A stretch of DNA of 64,000 nt from Ypsolopha sequella (Eukaryota; Arthropoda; Insecta; Lepidoptera; Ypsolophidae): contig OW204005.1 in assembly GCA_934047225.1 (NCBI GenBank), forward strand, positions 19,104,396 through 19,168,395, in the 5' to 3' direction. Positions 34,170 to 45,355 of this stretch are shown piece after piece; positions within the stretch are counted from its first letter, which is position 1; every line of letters starts with the position of its first letter. The translations under genes and the position numbers were made by a program. The notes under the pieces are model-generated. The model ran no database searches. It saw only the letters and a program-made list of their open reading frames with translations, and was not told the DNA's origin.

Positions 34170-34570
34170 TAATAGTAGTTTATGCTACAAGGGCGCAAAG
34201 GAATAAATTACGAGGACGATTTAAAACACGAGCGTAGCGAGTGTTTTAAACGTAACCGAGTAATTTATTGCTTTTACGCCCGTGTATCATACTACATTTT
34301 TCAATGCATAGTGTGAGGAAATGAAAACAAATATAATCTTGTGAACTTTAAATTATAATTGGCTCAAAGGGAATGTATCCAGAGCCGTTAAACAGTGGAA
34401 GAAAAAGTATAACGTCTATGGTACACAGGAAAGGGTGCAGGTTAGCCAACCATTGTAAATAAATAAAAAAAAAATAATAATAATAAAGCCCTAGGGCAAA
34501 ATAATCGACTTTCTGTTCGGTTTTGATGCATAAAAAGTGGGCCTTTACGAGCACATGCATTGAAAAATAA
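34170..34570 (+). mobile_element. MITE C, uninterrupted plus-strand copy
   Basis: GTAGTTTATGCTACAAGGGC to GAGCACATGCATTGAAAAAT. It supplies the empty-site reference for the SINE-like insertion at 14137-14348. Confidence 0.85.
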
Positions 34571-34975
34571 ATATAATTGAAATTTTGATACATCGGCAAT
34601 CATAAACCTAATCATGACGTGACATTTTAAGTTAAGAAATTTACATTTACATGCACAAAATTATATAATAACAACTAAAACTAAACATGCATTATTTAAA
34701 TATTTTTATGCATCTGATAACAGAAAGTAGAATTGAATTTACTTACTTACTTACTTAAAATTTAACTGATTCACTTTGAACTGCTGCGATGAATTGGCAC
34801 AGACTTTTATAATTTTCGTTGCAATTCGTGTATATAAAATATAATATAAGAATTACATAAGTCGCAGGTAAATTGTGAAAGCCGTCAAGTTACAATTTCA
34901 CTGGGTTAGGTCAGATTATAAAACACCTAACTAGTAAAATTATAATTGCACGGCTTAGACAATTTACCTGCGACA

Positions 34976-35252
34976 TATACAACGTGTAACAGAAAGGTGT
35001 AACCATATTTGAAGAGCTTATTCAGTCAATGGTATAGAACAACTTTTACTATGGAGCCAACCCTGAAAACTCGAAAAAAAAATCTGCCCTTCCATACATT
35101 TCAGCCGAGCGGCATTGCAATTTTCTATGAAACAATTAATAATTTTTTTTCGAGATACAGGGTTTGTTCCATCCATAGTAAAAGTTGTTCTATACCATTG
35201 ACTGAATAAGCTCTTCAAATATGGTTACACCTTTCTGTTACACGTTGTATAA
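34976..35252. mobile_element. Palindromic MITE B, 68 bp upstream of exon B
   Basis: TATACAACGTGTAACAGAAA to TACACGTTGTATA. Its left boundary interrupts a small fold-back (TCGCAGGTAAATTGT at 34862 versus ACAATTTACCTGCGA at 34960). Confidence 0.87.
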
Positions 35253-35320
35253 CTAGGTATTTAAAACACGGCACTGATACACATAAAATATTAATTAATT
35301 CCACAAATTTTCCCCTCCAG

Positions 35321-35501
35321 GCACGTTCCCCCTCAGCCCGGAGATCAAACGCATGGGTGCCATCAGATACGACAAGGAGCTGACGTATCCAGCCTCCTTC
35401 GACGCGAGGTCTCGTTGGCCGAACTACATCAGTCCGGTAGCTGACCAGCGGTGGTGCGGAGCTGATTGGGCAGTGTCCATTGCCAACATTGTTTCTGACC
35501 G
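35321..35501 (+). CDS. TINAG-like gene, exon B (mutated catalytic Cys site)
   Basis: The acceptor CCCCTCCAG ends at 35320 and the donor GTAAGT starts at 35502. Entry is phase 1 and exit phase 2, matching its neighbours. It encodes TFPLSPEIKRMGAIRYDKE, then the mature papain-fold start (YPASFDARSRWPNYISPVAD) and QRWCGADWAVSIANIVSD. In cathepsin B the aligned motif is QGSCGSCWAF with the nucleophile Cys before Trp; here that residue is Asp (CGADW). TINAG proteins usually have Ser there, so loss of the nucleophile is family-typical but Asp is not the change I expect. The first intron upstream is 18.1 kb and full of transposable elements; the downstream intron is 3.5 kb. Confidence 0.93.
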
Positions 35502-35689
35502 GTAAGTGTCAAAGCCGCAATAATCTACTCGTATATCGTCATGAGTTTCCAAGTGTGATAGTCACTGAAACAGTCAAGACTCGTACACCTTCTTTTTGCC
35601 GACGATTTTTACGTCCCAACGTGACAGGGTTTAGCCTTATCGCCATACTTCGAGCATAAATTCATACGTTTTAGGGCATGCTGCACCCG

Positions 35690-35850
35690 TAGCAGTGTTT
35701 AATCGCGCGTGACCCGACTAAGTTGAATCACAAGTGCGAGGAGCGTGACACGATGTTTTTGCGATCAAACAGTATGTAACGCTCCTGTACTTGTGAGTCA
35801 ATCAAGTCGTGTCACGCGCGATTAAACACTATGCTATGGGTGCAGTGTGG
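35690..35850. mobile_element. Palindromic MITE ('CCGTAGCACAGTGTTTAATCGCG' family)
   Basis: CACCCGTAGCAGTGTTTAAT pairs inversely with ATTAAACACTATGCTATGGG. A second full copy is at 36545-36712; a diverged half is at 39355-39455. Confidence 0.75.
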
Positions 35851-35854
35851 GTGT

Positions 35855-36165
35855 ATAATTAATTATTTCTGACATGTTCATTTTATTGTAAGGTATGACA
35901 TATTTATTATTTTACCTTATGACATATTTATTTTGCTTTTTACAGAATGTATCGACTTTTATAATGTCTAGCTTATAAACAGCTAATTCTACTTTTTATG
36001 TATTGACTTGAGTACATAATTACGTACTCATGCAAGAAATAATGTTTTTTAATAATAATTTTATCATTTTATTAATTGTGTACACATATTTGTAAATTTT
36101 GACCTGTATAAGTGCGAATTGTTTCGCCTATGTACTAAAATAAATGAATCTGAATCTGAATCTGC
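35855..36165 (+). mobile_element. LINE 3' UTR with (GAATCT)n tail
   Basis: TTAATTATTTCTGACATGTT ... AAATAAATGAATCTGAATCT; the same 3' end is at 48746-49040, there preceded by ORF sequence. Confidence 0.65.
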
Positions 36166-36232
36166 AGATTTTTATTTACCATTCAGCAAGATAATTTTCA
36201 AATAAATTCCGAAAATCTCATTTGGTGCATGC

Positions 36233-36302
36233 CCGACCGGCAGGTTTCAAACCCTGGTCTCGAGATTGAGAGTCCAACGTGCGACCCACTGAGCCAGCGC
36301 TG
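36233..36302 (-). mobile_element. tRNA-like SINE head fragment
   Basis: On the minus strand: A box TGGCTCAGTGGG and B box GGTTTGAAACC at the usual spacing. No intact acceptor stem, so a SINE head rather than a tRNA gene. Confidence 0.5.
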
Positions 36303-36544
36303 ACAAGACAAAAACTGGCATTCGCTTAGCGTGCATCGTTGATGCATGAATAGCACCATTTCCGAAATTTTCTATTTTGGAAAATTCGTCATTGGGTGAA
36401 CGAAATCATGGTTTACGACATGCCCTAATGCCAAGAAAACTAGCTTATCTATGTAAAATTTTTTTTCATAAAAACCATTATTTAAAAATATATATTTTTA
36501 GGCATACCACCCCGACATTTATCGCAAGATGGCACCACTATTTA

Positions 36545-36712
36545 TGGCACCCAGCACCCGTAGCACAGTGTTTAATCGCGCTCTTAGTTGAATCACAAGT
36601 GCGAGAAGCGTAACACGATGTTTTTGCGATTAAACAGTATGTCATGCTTCTCGCACTTGTGATTCAACTAAGTCGCGTCGCGCGCGATTAAACACTGTGC
36701 TACGGGTGCTGG
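36545..36712. mobile_element. Palindromic MITE, second copy
   Basis: CAGCACCCGTAGCACAGTGT to ACACTGTGCTACGGGTGCTG; the arms pair throughout. Confidence 0.8.
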
Positions 36713-36937
36713 ATCTAGAATTACTTTTAAGGTTATTTAAATTTATTGTTGTTTATTTCGTTTCAGTATCTATTAAAACTAAAAATGCTAGATGCCTGTT
36801 GATATTTTCTGTTTTTGTAGAAATGTAACGAATCGTATATTGTATAGGAGGTAGGTAGGTACGGTATATAAGTATATGGCCAGAAAGAACCCTGAAAAGG
36901 TTTAACAGACTTTTCCCCTCTACAACAAAATCTCGAA

Positions 36938-37198
36938 TATACAAGGTGTAACAGAAAGGTGTAACCATATTTAAAGAGCTTATTCAGCCATTGGTATAGA
37001 ACAACTTTTACTATGGAGCCAACCGTGAAATCTCAAAAAAAATCTGCCCTTCCATACATTTCAGCCGATTTGTAAGAAAAAGTTTTTTTTTTTTTTTTTT
37101 TCGAGATACAGGGTTTGTTCCTTAGTAAAAGTTGTTCTATACCATTGACTGAATAAGCTCTTCAAATATGGTTACACCTTTCTGTTACACGTTGTATA
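36938..37198. mobile_element. Palindromic MITE B
   Basis: TATACAAGGTGTAACAGAAA to TTACACGTTGTATA. Confidence 0.87.
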
Positions 37199-37551
37199 AG
37201 TGCAGAAAATCTCGAAAGGAATTCCAAGCACAAACCGCTAATTGGGACTAAAAATACGCAAACAAGATGGCCCTAGATGTCATGTCTCCGCGCGACCCGA
37301 GGAATAGGGCTAAGGGTTGATAAAACTCTGTCATAGGAAAGTTTATTTTTACTTTCAGATAAGGGCTACTAGTTATTATTCCTTTTTCTTCTGAAATTTG
37401 TACAGAGCTTCTAAGATCCTATGGATACCATAATTTTTTTCGTTTGAAAATTAATGGCTGAGTCGTTGTCGTTTTTGAACTTCATTGTTCGTATCTCGTA
37501 TAGGGGGGCATGTTTAGAACCTATACGTCAATTGCGGAACAACTTTTTTAA

Positions 37552-37943
37552 GGCGATATGTAAAAAAAATACGGGTGCTTCTTTTCTGTATATTTCATGA
37601 AATACACGAAAAATTTCAATTAATCTTGGGTTTTGTTTTTGGAAAACATATTTGCATAATTTTTTCTCGATAGAAATAATTGTTAAAATGAGATCTTCAA
37701 ACACACTTTTTCTCCTCGTTTGACAAATAAAAAAAACCATGTACAGAACTCAATTATATTTTAATAAATGGGTTTCAACCATATCTAGATATTTGATTTT
37801 GGAAATGTTGCTAGTTGTTTTAGTTTTTTTTATATAAAAATATAAAACTTACTTATGTCCCTTTCGCCCTGAATGGGCCCCTCTCGCACTGCACGTTTTT
37901 TCGCTTGGAGTGACAGTGACAAAAATAAAATTCGCATAGCCTC
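37552..37943 (-). mobile_element. TTAA MITE, 'GAGGCTATGCGAATTT' family
   Basis: Flanked by TTAA 37548-37551 and 37944-37947; ends GGCGATATGT and TTCGCATAGCCTC. About 200 bp separates it from another family member in the opposite orientation (38143), so the pair forms a large inverted repeat. Confidence 0.85.
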
Positions 37944-38142
37944 TTAACATGTAAAACACGACGTTTTAACACAACAGACACGACGAAAAAATGTGTATGG
38001 CGCCAAAGTATACTAGCATGCCCTAGAAAGAAGAGTATATATGTTACAGCTAAAGCCCGAAGTAGGGTAAAGGCCGAAAAAATCTAAAATAGGTAGCGAC
38101 GACGAGCGAAGCGAGGAGGAGCGGGTTAGGTTTACATGTTAA

Positions 38143-38559
38143 GAGGCTATGCGAATTTTATTTTTTTCACTGTCACTCCAAGCGATAACACGCTCAGTGC
38201 GAGAGGGGCGGATTCAGGGCGAAAGCGAAAATTGTTAGTTTTATAATTTTTATAAAAAAAACTAAAATAGCTAGCAAAATTTCAAATATTCTGTCTCAAG
38301 ATATTGTTGAAACACACCTAATAAAATATGTTTGAGTTCTGTATATGGTTCCTATTCGTCAAACGAGGAGAAAATGTGTGTTTAAAGACCCCATTTCAAC
38401 AATTATTTCTATCGAGGAAAATTTATCCAAACATGTTTTCCAATTTCAAAACCCTAGATTATATAGTCAAAATTCATATACCAGAAATTTTTTTAAATTA
38501 TTCGTGTATTTCATGAAATACACAGAAAAGAAACACCCGTAATTTTTATCGCATATCCG
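38143..38559 (+). mobile_element. TTAA MITE, 'GAGGCTATGCGAATTT' family
   Basis: The left TTAA is at 38139-38142, followed by GAGGCTATGCGAATTTTATT; the right end is decayed (ATCGCATATCCGATATAC). Interior blocks match the family. The ORFs at 38328-38542 are family sequence. It is followed by a GAGCGAAGCGGAGCGG-type GC-rich patch at 38572-38620. Confidence 0.82.
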
Positions 38560-38779
38560 ATATACATTGGGCGCCGAGCGAAGCGGAGCGGAGCGAGGCG
38601 ACCTCCGAAGTTTTGTATGACATTACCCGGGTAAACCTAGGTTTAGCCGCGCTTCGGACTTTACCCGTAACATATATACTTTCATAGTACAATTCTTTTT
38701 TGATTTTTTTTCCAAATTTTTACCAATCATAATTGGCATTTTCATTGCTTTTCCACCAAAAAGTTCTGGGCCCTTAGAA

Positions 38780-38965
38780 AAATTTACATTATATCATTGC
38801 AGTATAGAAACGCAGAAAGAAAAGTAAATCTGGATGTGAGGAGGAGGATTTACTTTTCTTTCTGCGTTTCTATACTGCAATGATACTCGTATAATGTTAA
38901 TTTATATCTCCTTGCGATGGATAAATCGCAAAGTGTTCAAACATAGAAATTTATTTCTGTCATAG
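38780..38965. mobile_element. SINE-like fold-back ('GCAGTATAGAAACG' family)
   Basis: ATTATATCATTGCAGTATAG ... GATGTGAGGA then GGATTTACTTTTCTTTCTGC ... CTGCAATGATA in inverse order, then the tail TATCTCCTTGCGATGGATAA. It lies about 60 bp upstream of exon C. Confidence 0.7.
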
Positions 38966-39023
38966 TTCCTTGGAAAAATACCGAGGAAATGTGTTATCCA
39001 TCATCATGTCCATCTGTCTCCAG

Positions 39024-39158
39024 ATTCGCAATCCAGTCGAACGGAGCGGAGAACCTGCTCCTCAGTCCCCAAGTGTTCCTGTCTTGCAACCGACGAGGGC
39101 AACAGGGCTGCAACGGAGGGCATATCGACGTCGCTTGGAACTTCGCCAAGAGCCATGG
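39024..39158 (+). CDS. TINAG-like gene, exon C
   Basis: The acceptor CATCTGTCTCCAG ends at 39023 and the donor GTAAGA starts at 39159; it is phase 2 at both ends. It encodes FAIQSNGAENLLLSPQVFLS, then CNRRGQQGCNGGHIDVAWNF and AKSHG. The LSPQ..LSC and GCNGG blocks are hallmarks of the papain/cathepsin-B left domain, where the two cysteines form disulfides and GCxGG is near-invariant. The fold is therefore preserved although the nucleophile in exon B is lost. The reading frame joins the neighbouring exons without a break. Confidence 0.93.
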
Positions 39159-39475
39159 GTAAGACCTTCATCAGGCAAGATTGCATAGATCTTCTTGCAT
39201 CTCATTGCATACTGAAAGACGGCACAACACTGTAAGGACCTCTTGTTTAGGCGATGCTTGGTATTTTCCCTTAAAATCCATACTGGGCAAGTGGTTATCC
39301 TAGAAAGTACCTAAAAACTAGAATAACCATTCTTCTCCTTCTCATGCCAACCGTAACACGACGCGTCGCTTTTTGTGATTAAACAGTAAGTCACGCTCCT
39401 CACACTTGTGATTCAACTAGTGGCGTCGCGCGCGATATAACACTAAGCTACGGGACCAGGGAGCACATTTGCAGG

Positions 39476-40009
39476 TAGGGTTGCCAGATGGCCGGGAAAT
39501 CCGCAAATGTCCCGGAATTTTCACCCTGTCCAGTGTCCAGTAATTACAGTTAACTGTCCAGCAATTCCCAAATACTAGCAACAATAATAATTGTATTGTT
39601 ATTGCAAATCAGAAGAAAATAGTTGGTTTTGTTTTGTCACTTCTCATCAGTCAACTCAACTGCAAATTCGTATCAATTTTGAACAGTCTTGCTCAGAAAT
39701 TTTATAAATTTTACAAAGCAGTGACGGAGAAAATCTTGTAAGTATGGCAAAATCTAGCGATAAATATTTAATAAAAGTAGTTGATTAATATTTAATTTAA
39801 TTGCTATGTATGTAAGGAAGGTTACATGGTTTTTTACCTAAAATACAATATTTAGACAGTAATTTTTATATTCTTTTTCCCTTTAAAATACCTAGTAATG
39901 TTTAAATGTTATTTTATCATTCATCCAACAGTTTGAGCTATGGAACTTGGAGTCCACCAACTAACTCTGAAATGTCCAGGAAATGATAAACCTCTATCTG
40001 GCAACCCTA
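39476..40009. mobile_element. hAT-type element (534 bp)
   Basis: Exact 8-bp duplication TTTGCAGG at 39468-39475 and 40010-40017. Inverted ends TAGGGTTGCCAGAT. The interior (e.g. GATGGCCGGGAAATCCGCAA) has no transposase. Located in intron C-D of the TINAG-like gene. Confidence 0.88.
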
Positions 40010-40017
40010 TTTGCAGG

Positions 40018-42494
40018 CGTTTTTGCAGTAATCAGTGGTTGTATTTCAGTTTACTTCACTCGGGAAGGTTCCTTTTATGCACCCAGGGTAGGTGGTCTCA
40101 GTGAAAAATGCAAGAAAACTACCTACACAACCTTAGACCATATAACACGGGACTCGACAAGTGCACGCATTCCCCTCTGCCTAAGTACATGAACAATTTG
40201 TTCGTGTAACTTTGCTTGTGGACGCATTTTGTGTTTGTGTTACGGCTTGCGATTAATGCCACATATTATTTTTCGCAAGTGTGTGCGTGAGTGTGTAAAT
40301 CTGTGCCACAGCTAGTATCTGTGTCTGCTGTGATTCTGTGCGGTGCGTGTTTACTGTAACATATAGCTAGGCAATATGTTAGGTTTAGGTAAGGCTAGGT
40401 TTTATAGGTAGGTTAAAGGACTATTTGTTCGTGTTTAGTTGGAAATCGATAACCTTTATGGATCGACATACGTCGCATTGATTGAATTATTTCGTGTTTT
40501 CCAACAATAAATACAGATCCAGTATAAAAGATCTTTCAGACAAAACACGAGCAAGATTCCTTAGAGTGTCCCATCGGTGTGAAGGTGGCTCTCCATAAAT
40601 AAATATTCCTTCTAGAGTTTTGACGAAGTACGATAAGCGAGTGCCCTACGAGGTTCAGAGCTCCCCTCCCTCAATGTGCATCTGTTAATTAGGAAGAAAT
40701 AGAAAAAAAGAAATAATACAAGAAGTCAAAGTGAAAACAAAGTAGTATAATTCAGCAAAATTCCTACGATATCCCGAGTAGACTGCGTGCATATTACATT
40801 ACCTCCCGTCCCGCGGAAAATGGCAGAAAGAATTCAATACTAAGAGTCGCGTTTTGCTTACTAGAGTCGCGCTTTTACCCGCGTTAAGGCGATTATCCCG
40901 GACAAAATGTGAAATTCGACATTTTAGAATTTCGAAGACGCTGCATCCTGTCGCTTTAGAAAATTGCAGCTCTGCATAAACATACGTTGATCCTTATTCT
41001 AAGACCCCTTGGAATTCGTTTTTACATAATTTATCATTTAACGCTATAATAAGCTTCACGCGTTACTACAAAGTCATAAAAATAAGAAACTGTTTATCAT
41101 CAGTTTCTCACCAAATACGGGCCAAAATGCGGAAGACATCACATATTCAGGTATGGTTCAAAGAAGTAAAGATTCCTATGAGATTCTTTTTTTATTCAAT
41201 TTGTTTTAGAAGGAAAAAGCTTGAAAATATTTAATAGCGCCTGAAAAAAAAAATACCAAAACAAGATCTAACGATTTTGATTATTGCTTTTAAATTTAAT
41301 CAGGCACTTAGAGTCAAACGACACGCTCCCGTCACGCAAAAATAAAAAAATAAAATGTCTTTATTTCGGGCAATGAAAAACACATAGAAAGTGGAAAGAA
41401 AATTTTGGCTAATATCAGGTGTTTTTGTGGTAGTGTAGTGCATTTGACGATTCCGATTTTGTATAATATTGTGAACTAGTGGTGTGTGGTGTATAGTAAT
41501 GTAAATATTCCCTTTTGTTTTGTTTTTGTGCAATAAGTGTAAGTGTAATGTACAGGTTAGGTTAGTTTGCTGTATCATTTATTAAATAAATTAACATTGT
41601 AGAAGACAATAATAAATGGTAAATAATGGGTAATAAAAGAATAATAAAGTACTACGGTTCTGGTAAAGCCAAGCGAGTTTACCAAAATAAAGGTCGACGA
41701 CTCCTCGGTCTCAAATAGGCACCGAGCATAAAATATAATCTTTACGTCAAAAATAAAATAAATCAAAATAAAAAACAAATAAAAGGCCAATAGAGGCAAT
41801 ATTATATATTTATTAAAGTATTACTCGCACATGTGATTATATTATAAACTTATGAACGAATAACCCTTTTCGAGTGCAACAACAATAAAAAGATTTTATG
41901 CAACAAGGATTGAAGAATCACGTCGAGGTGCATAATTGAAAAACTGCAGAGACGCAACCACACGTGCATTTGTCCCAAGAGCTGCAGTTGATTTCATACA
42001 GTGCATTGTGTGCGCAAGACATTCGAAGGCAGCCAGAGACTCAAAGGATTTCTCTCCATTCTTCAGAGGGCTATTGACGGTCTCCAATATCAATACGTAA
42101 ACTCGATGAGGACTGCTTGAAGCAGGCATATGGAACAGAACCCACACAATTATTGCTGCTCGTTTGATGGACTCTAATCTTGTGCTACGAGTATATAGGT
42201 TACACTGTGTTCTTCTTACTGCCGTCTCAATTCAGCGTATCCGCGTTTCAAAAACATCTTTAATTATTGTTATATGCTCCTTTGTGCATTTTTGACAAAT
42301 ACCAAAATCTTGATCATCTGTTACAGCCTTCTGTCAAAGTCAGTATAATTTTGATGAACATAAATACTCGCAACGTGCCAGTTAATCAAATTAGAACCTT
42401 CTTACTTAAATTTTAACGTAAATGAAGGAAATCGTAAATAAAATAAAAAATATAACAGCCAAACTTTCCCAATATTATACCCATTTACAATTTT
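40018..42494. other. Intronic sequence without recognised gene
   Basis: Intron C-D. Minus ORFs 41300-41578, 41575-41799 and 41896-42147 have no family features. AGGTTAGGTTAG occurs twice (41553 and 42962), too short to be telomeric. Confidence 0.45.
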
Positions 42495-42764
42495 TGCCCC
42501 GCATTCTATGTAGGTGAAACAAGAAACGCTCACCACATCCGCATGAACAATCACCGACACACAACAGACTCAGTACAAAATAACACTCTACCTATCCCGA
42601 CACACGCCCGATCTCATAATCAAACCTTCAATAACTGCTTCACCGTTCGCGTCATTAAATCATTTCACCCTCCACTAACTGACATTCACCTTAGGACCTG
42701 GGAGTCGTCCTACATCTGGTCACTTGGTGCCCACTACAACCATGGACTGAACAGAAAACACTAA
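42495..42764 (+). pseudogene. Penelope-like element: C-terminal GIY-YIG endonuclease fragment
   Basis: The frame FCPAFYVGETRN, then HHIRMNNHRHT, and at the end WESSYIWSLGAHYNHGLNRK followed by TAA near 42762-42764. The (Y)VGET...L..R...H start and the terminal W..YI..L.....GLN are features of the GIY-YIG endonuclease at the C-terminus of Penelope-like retroelements, which nicks the target DNA. The RT domain was not found upstream, so this is a 5'-truncated copy. A 3' UTR follows to about 43095 with a hammerhead-like motif at its end. Located in intron C-D of the TINAG-like gene. Confidence 0.72.
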
Positions 42765-43051
42765 CTGACAGACAAACTAAACCACCCTCTCATCACTTCC
42801 ACACATACCCTGAATACCCCACCAACCACAGAAAATTGGGATGGCATGAGAAAAATTTATGGTGGTGATTGTTGGCACTTGAAGGGCTTGTACTTGTCCA
42901 CAAAATTTTTAAAATTTTATAATTTTATTATTTGATAAAAAATTTGTGGACCAATACAAACAGGTTAGGTTAGTTAAGAAAAATATTGTCTTTTTTTTTT
43001 TTTTTTTCTTTTCCTGTTTTTATTACTATGGTATATTTTTCTTTTTTAATA

Positions 43052-43094
43052 CTTGACTGATGACGGCCCACTAAGGGCCGAAATATATTTCAAG
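43052..43094 (+). ncRNA. Hammerhead-ribozyme-like motif at the end of the Penelope element
   Basis: Stem I is CTTGA (43052-43056) pairing with TCAAG (43090-43094). Core CTGATGA at 43057-43063. Stem II GGCCC (43065-43069) pairs with GGGCC (43075-43079) around ACTAA. GAAA is at 43080-43083, then a minimal A-U stem III (43083-43088) and a predicted cleavage site after 43089. Penelope-like elements are known to carry minimal hammerheads with very short stem III. Deviation: C43064 is unpaired unless it pairs G43080, which would use up the conserved G of GAAA; activity is therefore doubtful. Confidence 0.5.
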
Positions 43095-43095
43095 C

Positions 43096-43875
43096 TAAAA
43101 AAAATTATTTTATTTATTAATTATATTTAAAGTAATATATGTATAATTACAAATCAATGATAAAATAGTATATGAATTCTAGGTAAAAGAAATACAAATT
43201 GTTAAGTTAATATTTTATATGTATATTATTAAAATATTATATCTTTCATAGAAATTTAGGTGTCAGTAATGAATGACCATTCTGACAAAGAAAATATATA
43301 TGTCCTACTGAGAGGACAAGATAATTTAAATCAAGAAATGGTAATGAGGGAGTACCTAAGTATCTAGCTGCTGAATCTTCATTCAGTAAAATATAAATCA
43401 ATGCTTGATAACAGAACTATTGAAACGTTAGAGGCTTTAATGATTATTTAGAATAATTTGTTTGTTTTTTAGCTTTTAAAGAAAATTGAGTGTCAGTAAC
43501 GACCATCCTGACAAAGAAAACATAAATGTCATACTGAGTGGACAAGATAACGTTGTGCCGTTCAGGGTCAAGGTCATTGTACTGCCAGAAGGACAAGTCA
43601 AATTTTCATACAAAATACGTACTGCAAGCAGGACAACATATTGATTTTGTCAGGACGTTTCGCACAAAAAACCCATCCTTCCAGAAGAGCTACAAATAAA
43701 TATCCAAATACGCTACAAATAAATTTAAATATCTGCCTAACTTTGCCCGTTCAATTAGTCTTACTAAACAACCAATCAACCCAAATTTTGGATTTATTTA
43801 CGTATATAACATGTGTTATTATTTTACTCTAATTAATGATTCTTTCGCTAAACTCATAAACTAAACATGAAAATC
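43096..43875. other. AT-rich intron sequence with a degenerate duplicated block
   Basis: A block with GTGTCAGTAA..GACCAT(T/C)CTGACAAAGAA at 43260-43325 recurs at 43488-43550. No gene recognised. Confidence 0.45.
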
Positions 43876-45355
43876 AGAGGTGCGATTGTGTAAGAAAATA
43901 GTCATGAAATCGTATTCATTTGATAGCTTAAAACTAATCATTTCACTTGTCAAACGGCCAATTCGAATTGTCTATGGTATTCATAGATGCTTTACGATTT
44001 GTATTGTTATTTTAGACAATGAGTGAATGATTTGTTAAGATTGACAGATAATTCGAATTGTCTAAGATTTTTTTAGTTCATCGCTAATGTCAAATGATTG
44101 CGGCGACTTGTTGTCTATGACAATCGTTTAACGGTAAGTGTTTTTGATTATTTTGGAATAAAATTAGGTAAAAAAAATTTTATTCTACCATTAAAATCAA
44201 TAAATGATGTTCAATTAATTAAAATTGTGGAGCTTTTTAGTCAAAACCCTTGGCTTTGGCACAGAAATAAGAATTGTTTTTTATATGAACACAGTTTGGG
44301 GTTATATTTTTGTAGGAAAGATATTATGAAAAGGTTTAGGGCAGTTCGGCCACAGATTAAAATATTTTTTCTTACTTTTTAGGGTTCCGTACCCAAAGGG
44401 TAACCAACGGGACCCTATTACTTAGACTCCGCTGTCCGTCTGTCTGTCCGTCTGTCAACAGGCTGTATCTCATGAACCGTGATAGTAAGACAGTTGAAAT
44501 TTTCACAGATGATGTATTTCTGTTGCCGCTATAACAACAAATACTAAAAAACGGAATAAAATAAATATTTAAGGGGGCTCCCATGCAACAGACATGTTTT
44601 TTCGCTATTTTTATATATAATGGTACGGAACCCTTCGTGCGCGAGTCCGACTCGCACTTGGCCGGTTTTTGTATTTTGGTTCGGTTGCTATTTCGTCATA
44701 CTAATATAATAAAGAAACATACTATAAAATAAAACACCGACCGATTCAAAAATATTTTGCAGTTGCAGTTGACTTGACACTTGAATTGATTCGAAAATAT
44801 GACGCGTTATTATAACTACAAAACTCGGACGAAGACAAATAATACGATAAGATATAGAGCTGTCTCTTTCAGACATCACATCTAGTAAAAAAAGTAATCC
44901 CGTGTCAAGCTCTTCAACTACATATACTGTTGAGTAGTAGTAAACTTATGCCACCACCTGGGGTCGAGCAGCTGAAACTCGGTTTTCCTTCAATTGTTGC
45001 GTTTGGTTATACGAGTTGCATGGAGATAAGTTTCGATTGAATTCTATGTTTTAAATTATAAAAATTATTTTTTGTGGTGGATTTAAAAAATGTAATCAAA
45101 AAGATCTATTATTTTTGTGTTTGACATAATTTTAAAGTAAATAAATTATCAAATTTCATTTTACGTAGGTAGTACACAATAAAACGCAATTTCATTTCGC
45201 ATTTTTTAAACCATCGGTCATTTCTAAACCTTCGGTTACTTTTCGGTCTTCATTTTATGGACAGTTTTACACAATTCGAATTTGCCCTACACGATCCTTT
45301 CCTTGACAATGGTATAGATTTATCATCTATGACCAACCTTACACAATCGCACCTC
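43876..45355. mobile_element. ~1.5-kb TIR element, possible MADF-like remnant inside
   Basis: Inverted ends AGAGGTGCGATTGTGTAAG at 43876 and, reversed, at ~45355. The interior contains several copies of CAATTCGAATTGTCTA-like sequence. The ORF 44098-44382 (SINDVQLIKIVELFSQNPWL then WHRNKNCFLYEH) is weakly like a MADF domain start, but it carries no further support and ends in the nested repeat at 44381. Confidence 0.5.
44381..44668 (-). mobile_element. Lepidopteran 'ACCGGCCAAGTGCGAGTCGG' repeat, inverse
   Basis: From AGGGTTCCGTACCCAAAGGG to GAGTCCGACTCGCACTTGGC then CGG. Nested inside the TIR element 43876-45355. Confidence 0.78.

Noticed and set aside
34348..34599. ORFs with HQNRTE(S)RLFCPR or IKTEQKVDYFALG in several places
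   Set aside because: Repeated readings of MITE C on both strands (14214, 24141, 31487, 34348), not genes.
35009..35218. 66-aa ORFs on both strands beginning MKSLFSQWYRTTFTM
   Set aside because: They are the two arms of palindromic MITE B and recur in other copies (e.g. 12486).
38328..38542. ORFs MFEFCIWFLFVKRG / MVPIRQTRRK
   Set aside because: Present in each copy of the TTAA MITE family with stops at random positions; no coding constraint.
41553..41564. TTAGG-type insect telomeric repeat
   Set aside because: Only two units here and at 42962; no array, so chance or remnant.
41896..42147. A possible 83-aa host gene on the minus strand
   Set aside because: No domain, no splice or promoter support, and it lies just upstream of a Penelope remnant; not called.
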